In this document: positions 18,246 to 33,401 of the stretch, in pieces | Position numbering within the stretch: the stretch's first letter is position 1 | Layout of the letters: each line of letters starts with the position of its first letter | Assembly (NCBI RefSeq): GCF_000371925.1 | Contig: NZ_AQVE01000003.1 | Coordinates: 62,001-126,000, forward strand | Origin: Thiolinea disciformis DSM 14473 | GTDB lineage: Bacteria > Pseudomonadota > Gammaproteobacteria > Thiotrichales > Thiotrichaceae | DNA: 64,000 nucleotides | Direction: 5' to 3' | Translations under genes and position numbers: made by a program | The notes under the pieces: model-generated | Seen by the model: only the letters and a program-made list of their open reading frames with translations | What the model was told of the DNA's origin: nothing | Database searches by the model: none

Positions 18246-19436
18246 TTAAGACTGACCGTTCTTAATAGCTAAGTAAAAGGACTCTAATTGCGCACTGGCC
18301 TGCTCTACTGCTTCCAAAGCTTCTTTTAATTTATAATGATCTGCTGGCATCCAATACCGTGTTTGTAAACGGGTTGGGCGCAAGCCCATGGCCGCCTCAT
18401 GTGGCTCACAGAATAAATCACCCACACTAGGCTTATTCACCCAATTATCGCCCAAATTTTCCTCAAGCGCATAAAACCAATTGGCCACTTGATACAAGCG
18501 CTCTTCTTCAAAATAGCCCACCGGTTTCAACTGCTCAACAAACTCGCGTAATTTCTCATTGTCTTTATGCAAATATTTATAATAATCGACCACATAGAGG
18601 GTTTCAGATAAGAATAATGGCCCACCCAGTAAAACCAAGCCTTTGCGTCGTAAAGTACTGCCGGTTTGAACAATTTCTAGACCAACTCCGCCTGTGCTAG
18701 ATTCGACTACCGCATCTTCCACGTCGTGAACCGCTTCAATATTTAGATTTGGATAGGCCGAGCGAATCATATCCGCATAACGCCCTTTCACATAAACCTT
18801 GTCTTTATACTGCTCAAGATGCTTTAAGTGATCAGTGGCTTGATGATATTGCTCGCCGTGTGAGGGTTTTTGACGCGCAATCAGGAAAAATCCAACGATA
18901 TCTTGAATAGGTCGCCCAACCACAGAGTTCCAACGCGTCAACATCGCCGAACCAGCAATGCGCACTTTCTTTTCTTTAGGCAGATGATAATTATACATAC
19001 CCCACTTTTTCACCTGCTCGGGGTGAATTAAAGAATGCTGGGTAACGGTTAATAATTCATCTAAGCCAGCTAATGCTAAATCCGCCTCTCCTAAAGACAC
19101 CAGCGAGGAGCAATTATGTGGTTCGTCACCTTCAAAACGTACAGTAATGTCACCGAACTGACAATCCATTCCCAAAAAACCAAGGCGATAGGGACGATTG
19201 TAGCGCTTACGATCCACAAAAATCCCAACATTCGGCGCTTGCTGCATCGCCTCTTGGTATACTTGCAGCGCATCTTCTAAGGATTCGGTTTTCTTATCTT
19301 TGCCCTGCTTGATGACTTGTACGAGCTTAGCTAAATGCTCTGCATTGCTAACACCTAACAGAGTTAGCTTGGCGAGAAAATTTTCAAACGTGCGCCCGCT
19401 ACGAGGAATCGCACAAGAAACATCAATTAAGGACAT
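18246..19436 (-). CDS. Divergent HisG-like (ATP phosphoribosyltransferase-fold) protein
   Basis: A 396-residue protein with the pieces of a HisG catalytic domain spread over a longer chain. AIPRSGRTFENFLAKLTLLG (about residues 9-28) matches the N-terminal strand and helix, and LGEADLALAGLDELL (about 118-132) matches the ADLGIVGxDxL segment. The motif GGVGLEIVQTGSTLRRKGLVLLG (about 254-276) retains the PRPP-binding TG-x-TLR signature. An inserted segment (about 30-95) and a long C-terminal helical part have no counterpart in short-form HisG, and no hisD/hisC genes are near. It follows hisS by 17 bases, so the two are co-transcribed. HisG normally makes phosphoribosyl-ATP with a HisRS-like partner (HisZ). 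Here the neighbour is an apparently complete HisRS. Function is unproven. Confidence 0.6.
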   Translation of the reverse strand: MSLIDVSCAIPRSGRTFENFLAKLTLLGVSNAEHLAKLVQVIKQGKDKKTESLEDALQVYQEAMQQAPNVGIFVDRKRYNRPYRLGFLGMDCQFGDITVRFEGDEPHNCSSLVSLGEADLALAGLDELLTVTQHSLIHPEQVKKWGMYNYHLPKEKKVRIAGSAMLTRWNSVVGRPIQDIVGFFLIARQKPSHGEQYHQATDHLKHLEQYKDKVYVKGRYADMIRSAYPNLNIEAVHDVEDAVVESSTGGVGLEIVQTGSTLRRKGLVLLGGPLFLSETLYVVDYYKYLHKDNEKLREFVEQLKPVGYFEEERLYQVANWFYALEENLGDNWVNKPSVGDLFCEPHEAAMGLRPTRLQTRYWMPADHYKLKEALEAVEQASAQLESFYLAIKNGQS

Positions 19437-19453
19437 GCCTATCTGCCGTTTTA

Positions 19454-20791
19454 TTAATTATTTAATAACTGATTCACAGCATTCACTAAATCTGTCTCAG
19501 CCACCTCATGTTGCACACCAGTTTTCATTTCCTTAATGAGGGCAACAGAACGAGCGAATTCATTTTCACCTGCAACCACGACTAATTTAAAACCTTTACG
19601 ATCAGCAAACTTCATCTGTGCATTAAATTTGCGATTTTCCAAATACACTTCAGTATTAATGCCAGCAGCACGCAAATTAGCAGCATAACCTAAATACTTG
19701 GCAATTTGATCCGCTTGCATCACCGAAACCAGCACAGGAGCGACAGTTGGTGGTGGCACAGGAATCACACCCGCTTCCATCAATAAGGGTAAAAGACGCG
19801 TCAATCCAATTGAAATCCCAACCCCTGGGTATTTGCGTGTGGTAAAGAGGCCCGTTAGCTCATCATAGCGACCACCGCTACAAATACTGCCCAATTCAGG
19901 GTGACTCAATAGGCGTGTTTCATAAACCGTGCCAGTGTAATAATCCAAGCCACGCGCAATTTTTAAATCAATCGCAAAATTTTGCTTGGGAATCCCAAGG
20001 CTGATCATTGCATCGGTTACAATACGCAACTCCTCAACGCCCGCTTTATAAGTGTCGTTCAAATCTTTTTGCGCCAAGAACGCCAGCATTTCTTCAGTAT
20101 TACCCTGCGCCATGAAAAAGCTAATGAGTTCATTAATCGCTTCAGACGCCACGCCCAAATCCACTAATTGCTGACGTGTTTTAGCCTCACCAATTTTTTC
20201 TAAACCATCGATAATACTAATAGCATCTTTAATTAAGGTTTCACTTAAGCCTAAACTCGCTAAAAAACCTTGTAAGATTTTGCGATTATTAATACGGATG
20301 AGGAACTCACCGATTTCCAGCTCTTTGAAGATGCGATAAATCACATAGGGCATTTCTGCATCATTCAACAGTGCTAATTCATTTTCACCAATGACATCAA
20401 TATCACATTGATAAAACTGACGATAGCGGCCTGATTGCGCACGTTCACCACGCCAAACAGGTTGAATTTGATAACGACGGAAGGGGAAAATGAGCTGGCT
20501 TTGGTGTTGAGCGACATAGCGCGCCAAAGGCACGGTCAAATCGAAATGCAAGGCTAGTTCTTTGGCATCCTCACCAGCATCCGCTTTAAGGCGACGCAAA
20601 CCATAAATCTCCTTGTCATTTCCCCCTTTGGCTAACAAGGTGGAGGTACGCTCTACGGCTGGCGTTTCAATGGGTACAGCACCCGCCAACTCGTAATTCT
20701 TGCGGATAATTGCAATCGCACGATTAAAAACGATCTGTTCTTCGGGTAAAAATTCGGGAAATCCAGAAATGGAGTCGGCCTTTTTACTCAT
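19454..20791 (-). CDS. hisS: Histidyl-tRNA synthetase (or HisRS paralogue)
   Basis: A 445-residue class II synthetase with motif 1 (VPIETPAVERTS), motif 2 (PVWRGERAQSGRYRQFYQCDIDVIG), the histidine-specific loop ARGLDYYTGTVYE, motif 3 (GGRYDELTGLF ... GVGISIGLTRL) and a C-terminal anticodon-binding domain (from about residue 345). All catalytic elements of histidine activation are present, so it should charge tRNA-His. Motif 2 has the FYQCDIDVIG form typical of archaeal, eukaryotic and Bacteroidetes enzymes. E. coli-type motif 2 (QFHQLGCEVFG) is different, so this may be a transferred or second copy. No ribosome site is obvious before the ATG. The next gene is a HisG-like protein. Confidence 0.88.
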   Translation of the reverse strand: MSKKADSISGFPEFLPEEQIVFNRAIAIIRKNYELAGAVPIETPAVERTSTLLAKGGNDKEIYGLRRLKADAGEDAKELALHFDLTVPLARYVAQHQSQLIFPFRRYQIQPVWRGERAQSGRYRQFYQCDIDVIGENELALLNDAEMPYVIYRIFKELEIGEFLIRINNRKILQGFLASLGLSETLIKDAISIIDGLEKIGEAKTRQQLVDLGVASEAINELISFFMAQGNTEEMLAFLAQKDLNDTYKAGVEELRIVTDAMISLGIPKQNFAIDLKIARGLDYYTGTVYETRLLSHPELGSICSGGRYDELTGLFTTRKYPGVGISIGLTRLLPLLMEAGVIPVPPPTVAPVLVSVMQADQIAKYLGYAANLRAAGINTEVYLENRKFNAQMKFADRKGFKLVVVAGENEFARSVALIKEMKTGVQHEVAETDLVNAVNQLLNN

Positions 20792-20933
20792 AGCTTATTT
20801 GCACCATTAGCCTCAGACGGGAGGCTACGAGAGCCGACCACTATCCGTGTTTATTGAATGTGAGTGGTAGTGTGTTTGCATGTATTTCAGACTACCTTTT
20901 GCCGCGCGAGGATAGCAGTTTATGGCTAATCTG

Positions 20934-21521
20934 TCAGCTAACAAGCATCGCGACTAATGATGCTTCCATCGCTTCAATGTCTGCATCATCGGCATAAATC
21001 CCATCATTGATCAGGCGACACAGACCGTGTAAAGCTGCCCAGCTCACTTGTGCAACGCGCACCGCTGGCAAGTTATTGTTTAAGATAGACTGCGCTTGTA
21101 ATGCCGTGACCTCGCTCAACCAGCGCTTAAAGCATTGTTTGGCGACTACCTCAAGGCTGGTGGTTGCTCCAGAATTTTTCCAAATCTCACGCCCATACAT
21201 AAGGTCGTATTGCTCGCGATGCTGAGTGGCAAAGCTCACATAAGTATGTACAAACTGCTCAATGCGCTCCCGACCTTGCAAATCTTCTAAAGCGGTTAAG
21301 GTGGCTTCTTGCTGTACAAAACCCGCTTCAGCAATGGCACACAGTAATTCACGTTTGTCCTGAAAATGGTGATAAGGGGCAGCGCGGGATACACCGGTTA
21401 ATTCTGCCAAACGCCGAATCGAGAGTGCATCAATCCCCTCGGTTTCTAATAAGCGCACAGCGGCTTCGACTAAGGTGGCGCGCAAATCGCCGTGATGATA
21501 GTGTGACTTTAATGCCTTCAT
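20934..21521 (-). CDS. TetR-family repressor of the beta-oxidation operon
   Basis: A 195-residue TetR regulator. The N-terminal DNA-binding domain is clear (LVEAAVRLLETEGIDALSIRRLAELTGVSRAAPYHHFQDKRELLCAIAEAGF), and the rest is an all-helical ligand domain with a TetR C-terminal pattern (WAALHGLCRLINDG). It is divergently transcribed from the crotonase-fadH-fadBA operon with 87 bases between starts, and that gap holds a strong inverted-repeat operator. By analogy with FadR/PsrA-type repressors the ligand may be an acyl-CoA or a pathway intermediate, but this is inference. The operator does not match the PsrA consensus as I know it. Confidence 0.9.
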   Translation of the reverse strand: MKALKSHYHHGDLRATLVEAAVRLLETEGIDALSIRRLAELTGVSRAAPYHHFQDKRELLCAIAEAGFVQQEATLTALEDLQGRERIEQFVHTYVSFATQHREQYDLMYGREIWKNSGATTSLEVVAKQCFKRWLSEVTALQAQSILNNNLPAVRVAQVSWAALHGLCRLINDGIYADDADIEAMEASLVAMLVS

Positions 21522-21542
21522 AGACTTACATTATCAATATAA

Positions 21543-21576
21543 CTTGACACCGTCAAGATTAAGCCCTAATCTTGAC
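21543..21576. promoter_or_regulatory. TetR operator overlapping divergent promoters
   Basis: Three half-sites lie here: CTTGAC (21543-21548), GTCAAG (21552-21557) and CTTGAC (21571-21576). The last two belong to a perfect 10-base inverted repeat GTCAAGATTA-N5-TAATCTTGAC (21552-21576). The likely plus-strand promoter TTGACA (21544-21549)-N17-TAATCT (21567-21572) is embedded in it, so binding would block transcription of the fad operon and probably of the repressor itself. Confidence 0.75.
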
Positions 21577-21608
21577 AACGCTAAGATAATAATTCAAGGA
21601 GTGAGATC

Positions 21609-22466
21609 ATGACGGGAACTAGTGTGCAGTTAGTAATAAACGATGATATTGCGCATTTAACCTTGATTCGCGCTCAAGCTTATAACACCCTCGATGCCGC
21701 TTTTTGGCATGAATTTCCCAGTGCGTTAAAACAAGTGGCGGAAAGCACGGCTCGCGTTCTCATCATCTCATCGACCGGCAAACACTTTAGTGCAGGTATG
21801 GATTTAGCGGTTTTCAATCAGCCTGACCCACGTTTATTCAGTGGTGAAGCCGGACGACGCGCTGAGTTTATGCACCGCCTTGTCTTAGAGCTTCAACATT
21901 GCTTTTCTAGCCTAGAAAACCTACGTATTCCCGTACTGGCCGCGATTCAAGGCGGCTGTATTGGCGGGGCATTAGATCTGGTGTGCGCTTGCGATAGCCG
22001 TTATTGCACCACCGACGCAAGTTTTTGTGTCAAGGAAACGCAGCTCGGGATTGTCGCTGATTTAGGCACCTTGCAACGCTTACCTACCCTTGTGAATCCG
22101 GGTTTAGCACGCGAATGGGTCTATACCGCTCGTACCGTCAATGCGGATGAAGCCTTGCGTAGTGGCTTAGTGAATCAGGTATTTGAATCCCAAGACGCTA
22201 TGCTAAAAGCTATACACGAGATTGCTCAGCAAATAGTTAGAAATTCGCCTTTGGCCGTTTATGGCAGCAAGCATTTATTAAATTATGCGCGCGATCATTC
22301 GACAGCGGATAGTTTGGCTTATACGGCGGCATGGCAAAGTGGCATGTTCCAGCCCACTGATATGAGCGAGAGTTTTGTCGCAAAAACACAGAAACGCGCC
22401 CCGCATTATCAGCCGCTACACACGCTTGAACCTATTATGACCCGCAAGCCATTTAACAAAGAATAA
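21609..22466 (+). CDS. Enoyl-CoA hydratase/isomerase (crotonase) family protein
   Basis: A 285-residue crotonase-fold enzyme. It shows the first oxyanion segment STGKHFSAGMDLAVF (around residue 57) and the second IQGGCIGGALDLVCACDSRYC (around 116-136). VKETQLGIVADLGTLQRLP follows, where one expected acidic position is Glu and the other Asp, as in dienoyl-CoA isomerases. That pattern favours delta3,5-delta2,4-dienoyl-CoA isomerase or a related isomerase over plain hydratase, which would fit with fadH two genes downstream. It is the first gene of the operon, preceded by AAGGAG, and directly under the TetR operator. The exact substrate is inferred. Confidence 0.85.
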   Translation: MTGTSVQLVINDDIAHLTLIRAQAYNTLDAAFWHEFPSALKQVAESTARVLIISSTGKHFSAGMDLAVFNQPDPRLFSGEAGRRAEFMHRLVLELQHCFSSLENLRIPVLAAIQGGCIGGALDLVCACDSRYCTTDASFCVKETQLGIVADLGTLQRLPTLVNPGLAREWVYTARTVNADEALRSGLVNQVFESQDAMLKAIHEIAQQIVRNSPLAVYGSKHLLNYARDHSTADSLAYTAAWQSGMFQPTDMSESFVAKTQKRAPHYQPLHTLEPIMTRKPFNKE

Positions 22467-22468
22467 GC

Positions 22469-25086
<2,618 letters not shown>

Positions 25087-25126
25087 AAAATTAAAAACAT
25101 TATAGCGAATAAGTTGGAGGAAACTT

Positions 25127-26926
25127 ATGCCTGATTATAAAGCACCCCTACGTGATATGCGCTTCTTGTTGCACGAAGTGCTCGACATGACCACGCACTA
25201 CCAAACACTGCCGGGTAGTGAAGACCTAGACGCCGATACGGTCGATGCTATTCTGGAAGAAGGTAGTAAATTTGCCGAGCGCGTATTAGGTCCTTTGAAT
25301 GGGGTAGGTGATCGCCAAGGTTGTCAATTCAATCAGGGCGTGGTCACCACACCGGATGGCTTTAAAGAAGCGTATCAGCAATATGTTGAGGGAGGATGGC
25401 CTGCATTATCACATCGCCCTGAATACGGTGGACAAGGTTTGCCCGATTCGCTTGGCATTATCATGAATGAGCTGATCGGTACAGCCAACTGGGCTTGGTC
25501 TATGTACCCGGGTTTGAGCCATGGCGCGATGAACACCTTAGAAATTCATGGCACCGAAGAGCAAAAGCAAACCTATTTAACCAAGCTGGTGAGTGGTCAA
25601 TGGACAGGCACTATGTGTCTGACCGAATCCCATTGTGGTACGGATTTAGGCTTGTTGCGCACTAAGGCCGAGCCACAAGCTGATGGCAGTTATAAAATCA
25701 CTGGTACCAAAATTTTCATTTCCGCTGGTGAACACGATATGGCCGAAAATATCGTTCACATTGTGTTGGCTCGTTTACCGGATGCCCCTGCTGGCACAAA
25801 AGGTATTTCGTTATTCATCGTACCGAAGTTTTTACCCAACGCTGAGGGTGACATTGGGGAACGTAATGCGGTGCAATGCGGCTCCATCGAACACAAAATG
25901 GGCATTCATGGCAATGCAACGGCAGTATTGAATTTTGATGGCGCGAAAGGCTTTTTGATTGCTGAGCCGAATAAAGGCTTGCAAGCGATGTTCGTATTCA
26001 TGAACACAGCGCGTCTGGGTACAGCGATTCAAGGGTTGGCGCATGCTGAATGGGCCTTCCAAAATTCCCTAACGTATGCCAAAGACCGCTTACAAATGCG
26101 TGCGTTGAATGCACCCGCATTCCCTGATAAACCAGCCGATCCGATTATTGTCCATCCGGCCGTGCGCACCATGTTACTCACCCAAAAAGCTTTTGCCGAA
26201 GGTGGACGTGCTTTAGTGTATTTTGCTGCTCAGCAAGCGGACAAAGTCAGTCGTTCGGCTCAGGCGGAAGACAAAGAATACGCCGATAATTTGCTCGCCT
26301 TCCTCACCCCTATTGCGAAAGCCTTCCTGACTGAATGCGGTTTTGAAGCGGCGAATCATGGCTTACAAGTGTTTGGTGGACATGGCTATATTCAAGAGTG
26401 GGGCATGGAGCAAAACGTGCGTGATAGCCGTATTTCCATGCTGTATGAAGGTACTACCCAAGTTCAAGCACTGGATTTATTAGGCCGCAAGGTGCTAATG
26501 ACTCAAGGTGAATCACTCAAACGTTTTACCAAAATTATTCACTTATTTTGCAAAGAGCACGCCGACCATCCCGAGCTTCAAGCCTATATCAAACCTTTAA
26601 TGGAGTTGAATAAAGAATGGGGCGACTTGACCATGCAGATCGGCATGAAGTCGATGCAAAATCGTGATGAAGTAGGCGCTGCATCGGTTGAGTATTTAAT
26701 GTACTCTGGGTATGTGACATTGGCGTATTTATGGGCAAGAATGGCAGCGGTCGCACAACAACAATTAGCAGCTGGCACATCAGAAGCGGACTTTTATCGC
26801 GCTAAATTAGCCACTGCTAACTTCTATTACCAGCGCATTCTGCCACGCACACGCAGTCTAGTCGCCATTATCTCAGCAGGCTCTGCTAGCTTAATGGCCT
26901 TAGACTCAGCGCACTTTAGTTTTTAA
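25127..26926 (+). CDS. Acyl-CoA dehydrogenase (large FadE-like form)
   Basis: A 599-residue flavoprotein catalysing the first oxidation step of beta-oxidation. It has the extended acyl-CoA dehydrogenase form: N-terminal helical domain (YKAPLRDMRFLLHEVLD), the flavin/substrate segment MCLTESHCGTDLGLLRTKAE, the middle-domain KITGTKIFISAGEHDM and the C-terminal QVFGGHGYIQEWGMEQNVRDSRI. The active-site region follows as MLYEGTTQVQALDLLGRKV, with the catalytic Glu in YEGT. A final acyl-CoA-dehydrogenase-like C-terminal domain makes up the extra length. GGAGGAAAC is an excellent ribosome site. It lies in the middle of the fad operon, so it supplies 2-enoyl-CoA to fadB. Chain-length preference cannot be read. 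Confidence 0.93.
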   Translation: MPDYKAPLRDMRFLLHEVLDMTTHYQTLPGSEDLDADTVDAILEEGSKFAERVLGPLNGVGDRQGCQFNQGVVTTPDGFKEAYQQYVEGGWPALSHRPEYGGQGLPDSLGIIMNELIGTANWAWSMYPGLSHGAMNTLEIHGTEEQKQTYLTKLVSGQWTGTMCLTESHCGTDLGLLRTKAEPQADGSYKITGTKIFISAGEHDMAENIVHIVLARLPDAPAGTKGISLFIVPKFLPNAEGDIGERNAVQCGSIEHKMGIHGNATAVLNFDGAKGFLIAEPNKGLQAMFVFMNTARLGTAIQGLAHAEWAFQNSLTYAKDRLQMRALNAPAFPDKPADPIIVHPAVRTMLLTQKAFAEGGRALVYFAAQQADKVSRSAQAEDKEYADNLLAFLTPIAKAFLTECGFEAANHGLQVFGGHGYIQEWGMEQNVRDSRISMLYEGTTQVQALDLLGRKVLMTQGESLKRFTKIIHLFCKEHADHPELQAYIKPLMELNKEWGDLTMQIGMKSMQNRDEVGAASVEYLMYSGYVTLAYLWARMAAVAQQQLAAGTSEADFYRAKLATANFYYQRILPRTRSLVAIISAGSASLMALDSAHFSF

Positions 26927-26941
26927 GGAGGAGGAATATTA

Positions 26942-27259
26942 ATGAGTGAGATTCACGCTTTACTAGAAGGGATGCAAGCACGCTTTAACCCCAAAGCCGC
27001 CACCGGAATGGACGAAGTGTTTCAGTATGACATCGAAGGGGTTGGTTCTTGGCAAGTCAAAGTGGCTGATGGAAAAAGTACCCTAACGCAAGGCACACCA
27101 GACGATGCTTCAGTGACATTAATGACCGACCCAGACACTTTACACGGTGTATTAACGGGCGAAGTGGACGGCATGCAAGCGTTCATGAGCGGCAAAATAA
27201 AAGCCTCTGGTAATATCATGCTGGCAATGCGCCTCAATGATTTATTTCCGCAAGCCTAA
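26942..27259 (+). CDS. SCP2 sterol-carrier-domain protein
   Basis: A 105-residue single-domain protein with the SCP2 fold pattern: FQYDIEGVGSWQVKVADGKSTLTQGTPDDASVTLMTDPDTLHGVLTGEVDGMQAFMSGKIKASGNIMLAMRL, in which the VTL.TD...L..G......AFM.GK....GD segment is diagnostic. Such proteins bind fatty acyl-CoAs or other lipids. It sits between acyl-CoA dehydrogenase and fadB, with a GGAGGAGG ribosome site and only 15 bases from the dehydrogenase stop, so a lipid-shuttling role in beta-oxidation is likely but inferred. Confidence 0.9.
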   Translation: MSEIHALLEGMQARFNPKAATGMDEVFQYDIEGVGSWQVKVADGKSTLTQGTPDDASVTLMTDPDTLHGVLTGEVDGMQAFMSGKIKASGNIMLAMRLNDLFPQA

Positions 27260-27283
27260 CCCTAGACAACGGAGTACCCCATC

Positions 27284-30621
<3,338 letters not shown>

Positions 30622-30959
30622 AGCGCCTTTCTATCTCAAACAGGGTTAGATACTAGCCCTGTTTCTCAGTGGGGCATTGAAGCTCTCGCATACGTGACAT
30701 ACGTTATGCACCATTAAACCTTCAAACGCTCACACAATCCCGCGTCCCTCTTTTAACCACTCCTGTTGACTGAATTCCTTCTTTAATAAGTGCTCGTTTA
30801 CTAGCAAAGTAGTGTGCAGCACTCAATGATAGAGTTATTCACAGAACACAGAGTGTTAGTCCTAGAAGCTAAGCTAGCTTAACCTTAAAACACCACGGTT
30901 TTAATGAAAAATGCATTGTCTTCAATATCCGTTATGATACCCAACACTCCGATAATGAG
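30622..30959. other. Intergenic region after fadA, with terminator hairpin
   Basis: No gene is visible in these 338 bases. AAACAGGG / CCCTGTTT arms at 30638-30645 and 30657-30664 with an 11-base loop form a moderate hairpin terminator for the fad operon, though the T-run is short. The remainder should hold the promoter for the downstream molybdoenzyme, but I see no clear consensus. Confidence 0.6.
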
Positions 30960-33071
30960 ATGTCGACCATGACAGTTAGCGCCAATACCATCAAACACAC
31001 GACCTGCTACGAATGTGATGCCAACTGTGCTTTCACCGTAACGCTCAATGCGCAGCAAGAAGCTATCGCCGTAGAAGGTTTGCCGAATTGTCCGCGTGGG
31101 CAAATGCAGTTGGAGCGGCAATATCATCCTGAGCGTTTGCTCTATCCCCTAAAACGTGTTGGCGCCAAAGGGTCGGGGCAATTTGAAAGGATTAGCTGGG
31201 ATGAAGCGCTGGATACGATTGTTGCGGAATTGAATAAAGCCAAAGCCAAATATGGCGCACCTGCGGTTGGATTCTTTGCAGGCTATACCAAAGAAGCACG
31301 CCCACAATTACAGCGTTTAGCCCATGCCTTTGGTAGCCCGAATTATCTCACCGAGTCCGGTTGCTGTTTCTCAGCAACGATGGTGGCGGAAAAGCTCACT
31401 TATGGTTATAAACTGAAAACCACTTCCACCGTCGAATCGCCCAAAACCAAATGTGTATTAGTCTGGTCGACGAATGCCTCTGGCTCGATTCCACCGTTTG
31501 AGCATCATCATCTCGCCAAGAAGAAAAAAAATCGCAAAATGATCGTGGTTGATCCGCGCCGCACAGAAACTGCTGAACTGGCGGATATTCATCTACAAAT
31601 CCGCCCTGGCACTGATGGCGCATTAGCGCTCGGTTTTCATCATTTGATTTTTGAGAATGGCTGGCAAGATCAGGCATTTTTGGATGAATGGGCAAATGGT
31701 TTGGATGCTTTCCGCGAGTATATTCGCGCATTTACACCAAGCCGTGTTGCCAACATTTGCGGCATCCCAGAAGCTGATTTGCGCGCTGCAGTGGAAATAT
31801 TTGCGACTACCCTACCCTCACAGATTGCCATGTCCCCGACTTCCACCGTGCAACATAGCAATGGCTTTCAAAATCATCGTGCAATGATTCTACTCTCTGC
31901 TGTGCTTGGAATGATTGATCGCGAAGGGGGCAATCGTTTTTTCAATGACAAAGTGCTACCCAAACCGATTGAGTTATTCGATGTATGTGTGAAGGAATTA
32001 CCGCCACGGATTGGCGATGAAGTTTTTCCGATTTGGACGAAGTATTGGCCTGCGGGACAAAGTATGTTGATGCCGGATTGTATTCTGGAGGGCAAACCAC
32101 AGCCAATGCGCGCACTCTTAGCGATGGGTATTAATACGGCGATGTGGGCCAATTCCAAGCGTATGGAACATGCCTTGAGCACACTGGATTTCTTTGCCGT
32201 TTCTGATTTTTTCCACAACCCTGCTACCTTGCAAGCCGATATTGTCTTACCTGCTGCCACCAGCTTAGAGCGCCCCGCTTTAATCGCTTACCCAGGCTGT
32301 GCCTACCAAGGTGAGGTGAAATATCGCCACCAAGCTTTGCCAGTACGTGGTGAAGCGAAAGCGGATGGCCAGATATTTCTGGAAATTGGTGTACGCTTAG
32401 GGATGGCAGAACAATTCTGGCATGGTGATTTAGAAGCCTCTTGGGCGGAAATGGCGCAAGGTTTACCGGAAAAAGTCCGTGAAGAGGCTTATGCCAAGCC
32501 TGAAGGCGTAATCGTTTATAGTCCTGTGATTGAAGAATTAGTGGAGCGTGGATTTTTGGATGCTGATCGTCAATGGCGTATTAATGGCTTTAAAACCGCG
32601 ACCGGCAAAATTGAATTCGACTCAGTGGAATTGCAGCAAAAAGGCTATGATGGTTTACCCATTTATCGCGAGCCTGCTGAAAGCCCCCTGTCTACGCCAG
32701 AATTATTGCCTGACTATCCGCTGGTGTTGACATCAGGTGGGCGACAGAAATACTTCACGCATTCACAACAACATAATGTTGCGCCCATGCTCAAGCTCGA
32801 TCCTTACCCGCGCGTTCAGATTCACCCCGCTGATGCAGCGCAGCGCCAAATTCAACATGGCGATACTGTAGCCATTAGCTCGCGTCGCGGCAAAGTCATT
32901 TTCCGTGCGGATGTGACAGACAAAATGAAACAAGGGGTTGTACACGCTTTCCACGGCTGGAATAGCGCGAATATTAATGAACTAACCGACGATCAAAGCC
33001 TCGATCCTATTAGTGGTTTCCCACCCTTTAAATCTTTACTGTGTCAGGTTCAACGTGTTTCGAGTGAATAA
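30960..33071 (+). CDS. Molybdopterin-dependent oxidoreductase (DMSO-reductase superfamily)
   Basis: A 703-residue catalytic subunit with an N-terminal 4Fe-4S loop (CYECDANC then C at about residue 44). A bis-MGD-binding body follows (FERISWDEALDTI, VVDPRRTETAELADIHLQIRPGTDGALALG), then a C-terminal MGD-binding domain (PLVLTSGGRQKYFTHSQQHN, VQIHPADAAQRQIQHGDTVAISSRRGKV). The metal-ligand position probably falls in ESGCCFSATMVAEKL, where adjacent cysteines suggest a Cys ligand. There is no Tat signal, so it should be cytoplasmic, and no electron-transfer subunit or chaperone lies next to it. It resembles soluble anaerobic-dehydrogenase-like enzymes; the substrate is unknown. Two nearby ATGs (30960 and 30969) are both possible starts. 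Confidence 0.85.
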   Translation: MSTMTVSANTIKHTTCYECDANCAFTVTLNAQQEAIAVEGLPNCPRGQMQLERQYHPERLLYPLKRVGAKGSGQFERISWDEALDTIVAELNKAKAKYGAPAVGFFAGYTKEARPQLQRLAHAFGSPNYLTESGCCFSATMVAEKLTYGYKLKTTSTVESPKTKCVLVWSTNASGSIPPFEHHHLAKKKKNRKMIVVDPRRTETAELADIHLQIRPGTDGALALGFHHLIFENGWQDQAFLDEWANGLDAFREYIRAFTPSRVANICGIPEADLRAAVEIFATTLPSQIAMSPTSTVQHSNGFQNHRAMILLSAVLGMIDREGGNRFFNDKVLPKPIELFDVCVKELPPRIGDEVFPIWTKYWPAGQSMLMPDCILEGKPQPMRALLAMGINTAMWANSKRMEHALSTLDFFAVSDFFHNPATLQADIVLPAATSLERPALIAYPGCAYQGEVKYRHQALPVRGEAKADGQIFLEIGVRLGMAEQFWHGDLEASWAEMAQGLPEKVREEAYAKPEGVIVYSPVIEELVERGFLDADRQWRINGFKTATGKIEFDSVELQQKGYDGLPIYREPAESPLSTPELLPDYPLVLTSGGRQKYFTHSQQHNVAPMLKLDPYPRVQIHPADAAQRQIQHGDTVAISSRRGKVIFRADVTDKMKQGVVHAFHGWNSANINELTDDQSLDPISGFPPFKSLLCQVQRVSSE

Positions 33072-33247
33072 CGAGGACTCGGCGTCACATCAATTACACG
33101 GTTGGGATGAATGATTTCAATCTCCACTAATTGACTGTGCAAGCGATTTACATTCACAAATCGACCTTTGGCGCGCTCTGCTTGGCAGATAGCAAGCACT
33201 TGGGTAGGTGTGAGGTTTTCGCGAATTATTTCTGTTATCGGTTTCAT
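33050..33247 (-). CDS. Small conserved-looking hypothetical protein
   Basis: I do not recognise this 65-residue protein. It begins MKPITEIIRENLTPTQVLAICQ, predicted helical, and ends in a short beta-like part (LVEIEIIHPNRVIDV). The ATG at 33247 has GGAG twelve bases upstream; the longer frame to 33313 has no such support. Its 3' end overlaps the convergent molybdoenzyme gene by 22 bases. It could be a real small gene, or a chance frame of coding-like composition. Confidence 0.45.
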   Translation of the reverse strand: MKPITEIIRENLTPTQVLAICQAERAKGRFVNVNRLHSQLVEIEIIHPNRVIDVTPSPRYSLETR

Positions 33248-33401
33248 GGCGGACACTCCACGCAAAACAATTACCTTAATGGTAATTGAATTAGCATAAA
33301 GCAAAAACCACATACCTGCTGTATTCAGCAGATAAGCGTCTATTCACCCATCACTCCCCTTGCAACAGGGGCAATGATGGATGTGTGGCAGTTTAAACGC
33401 T

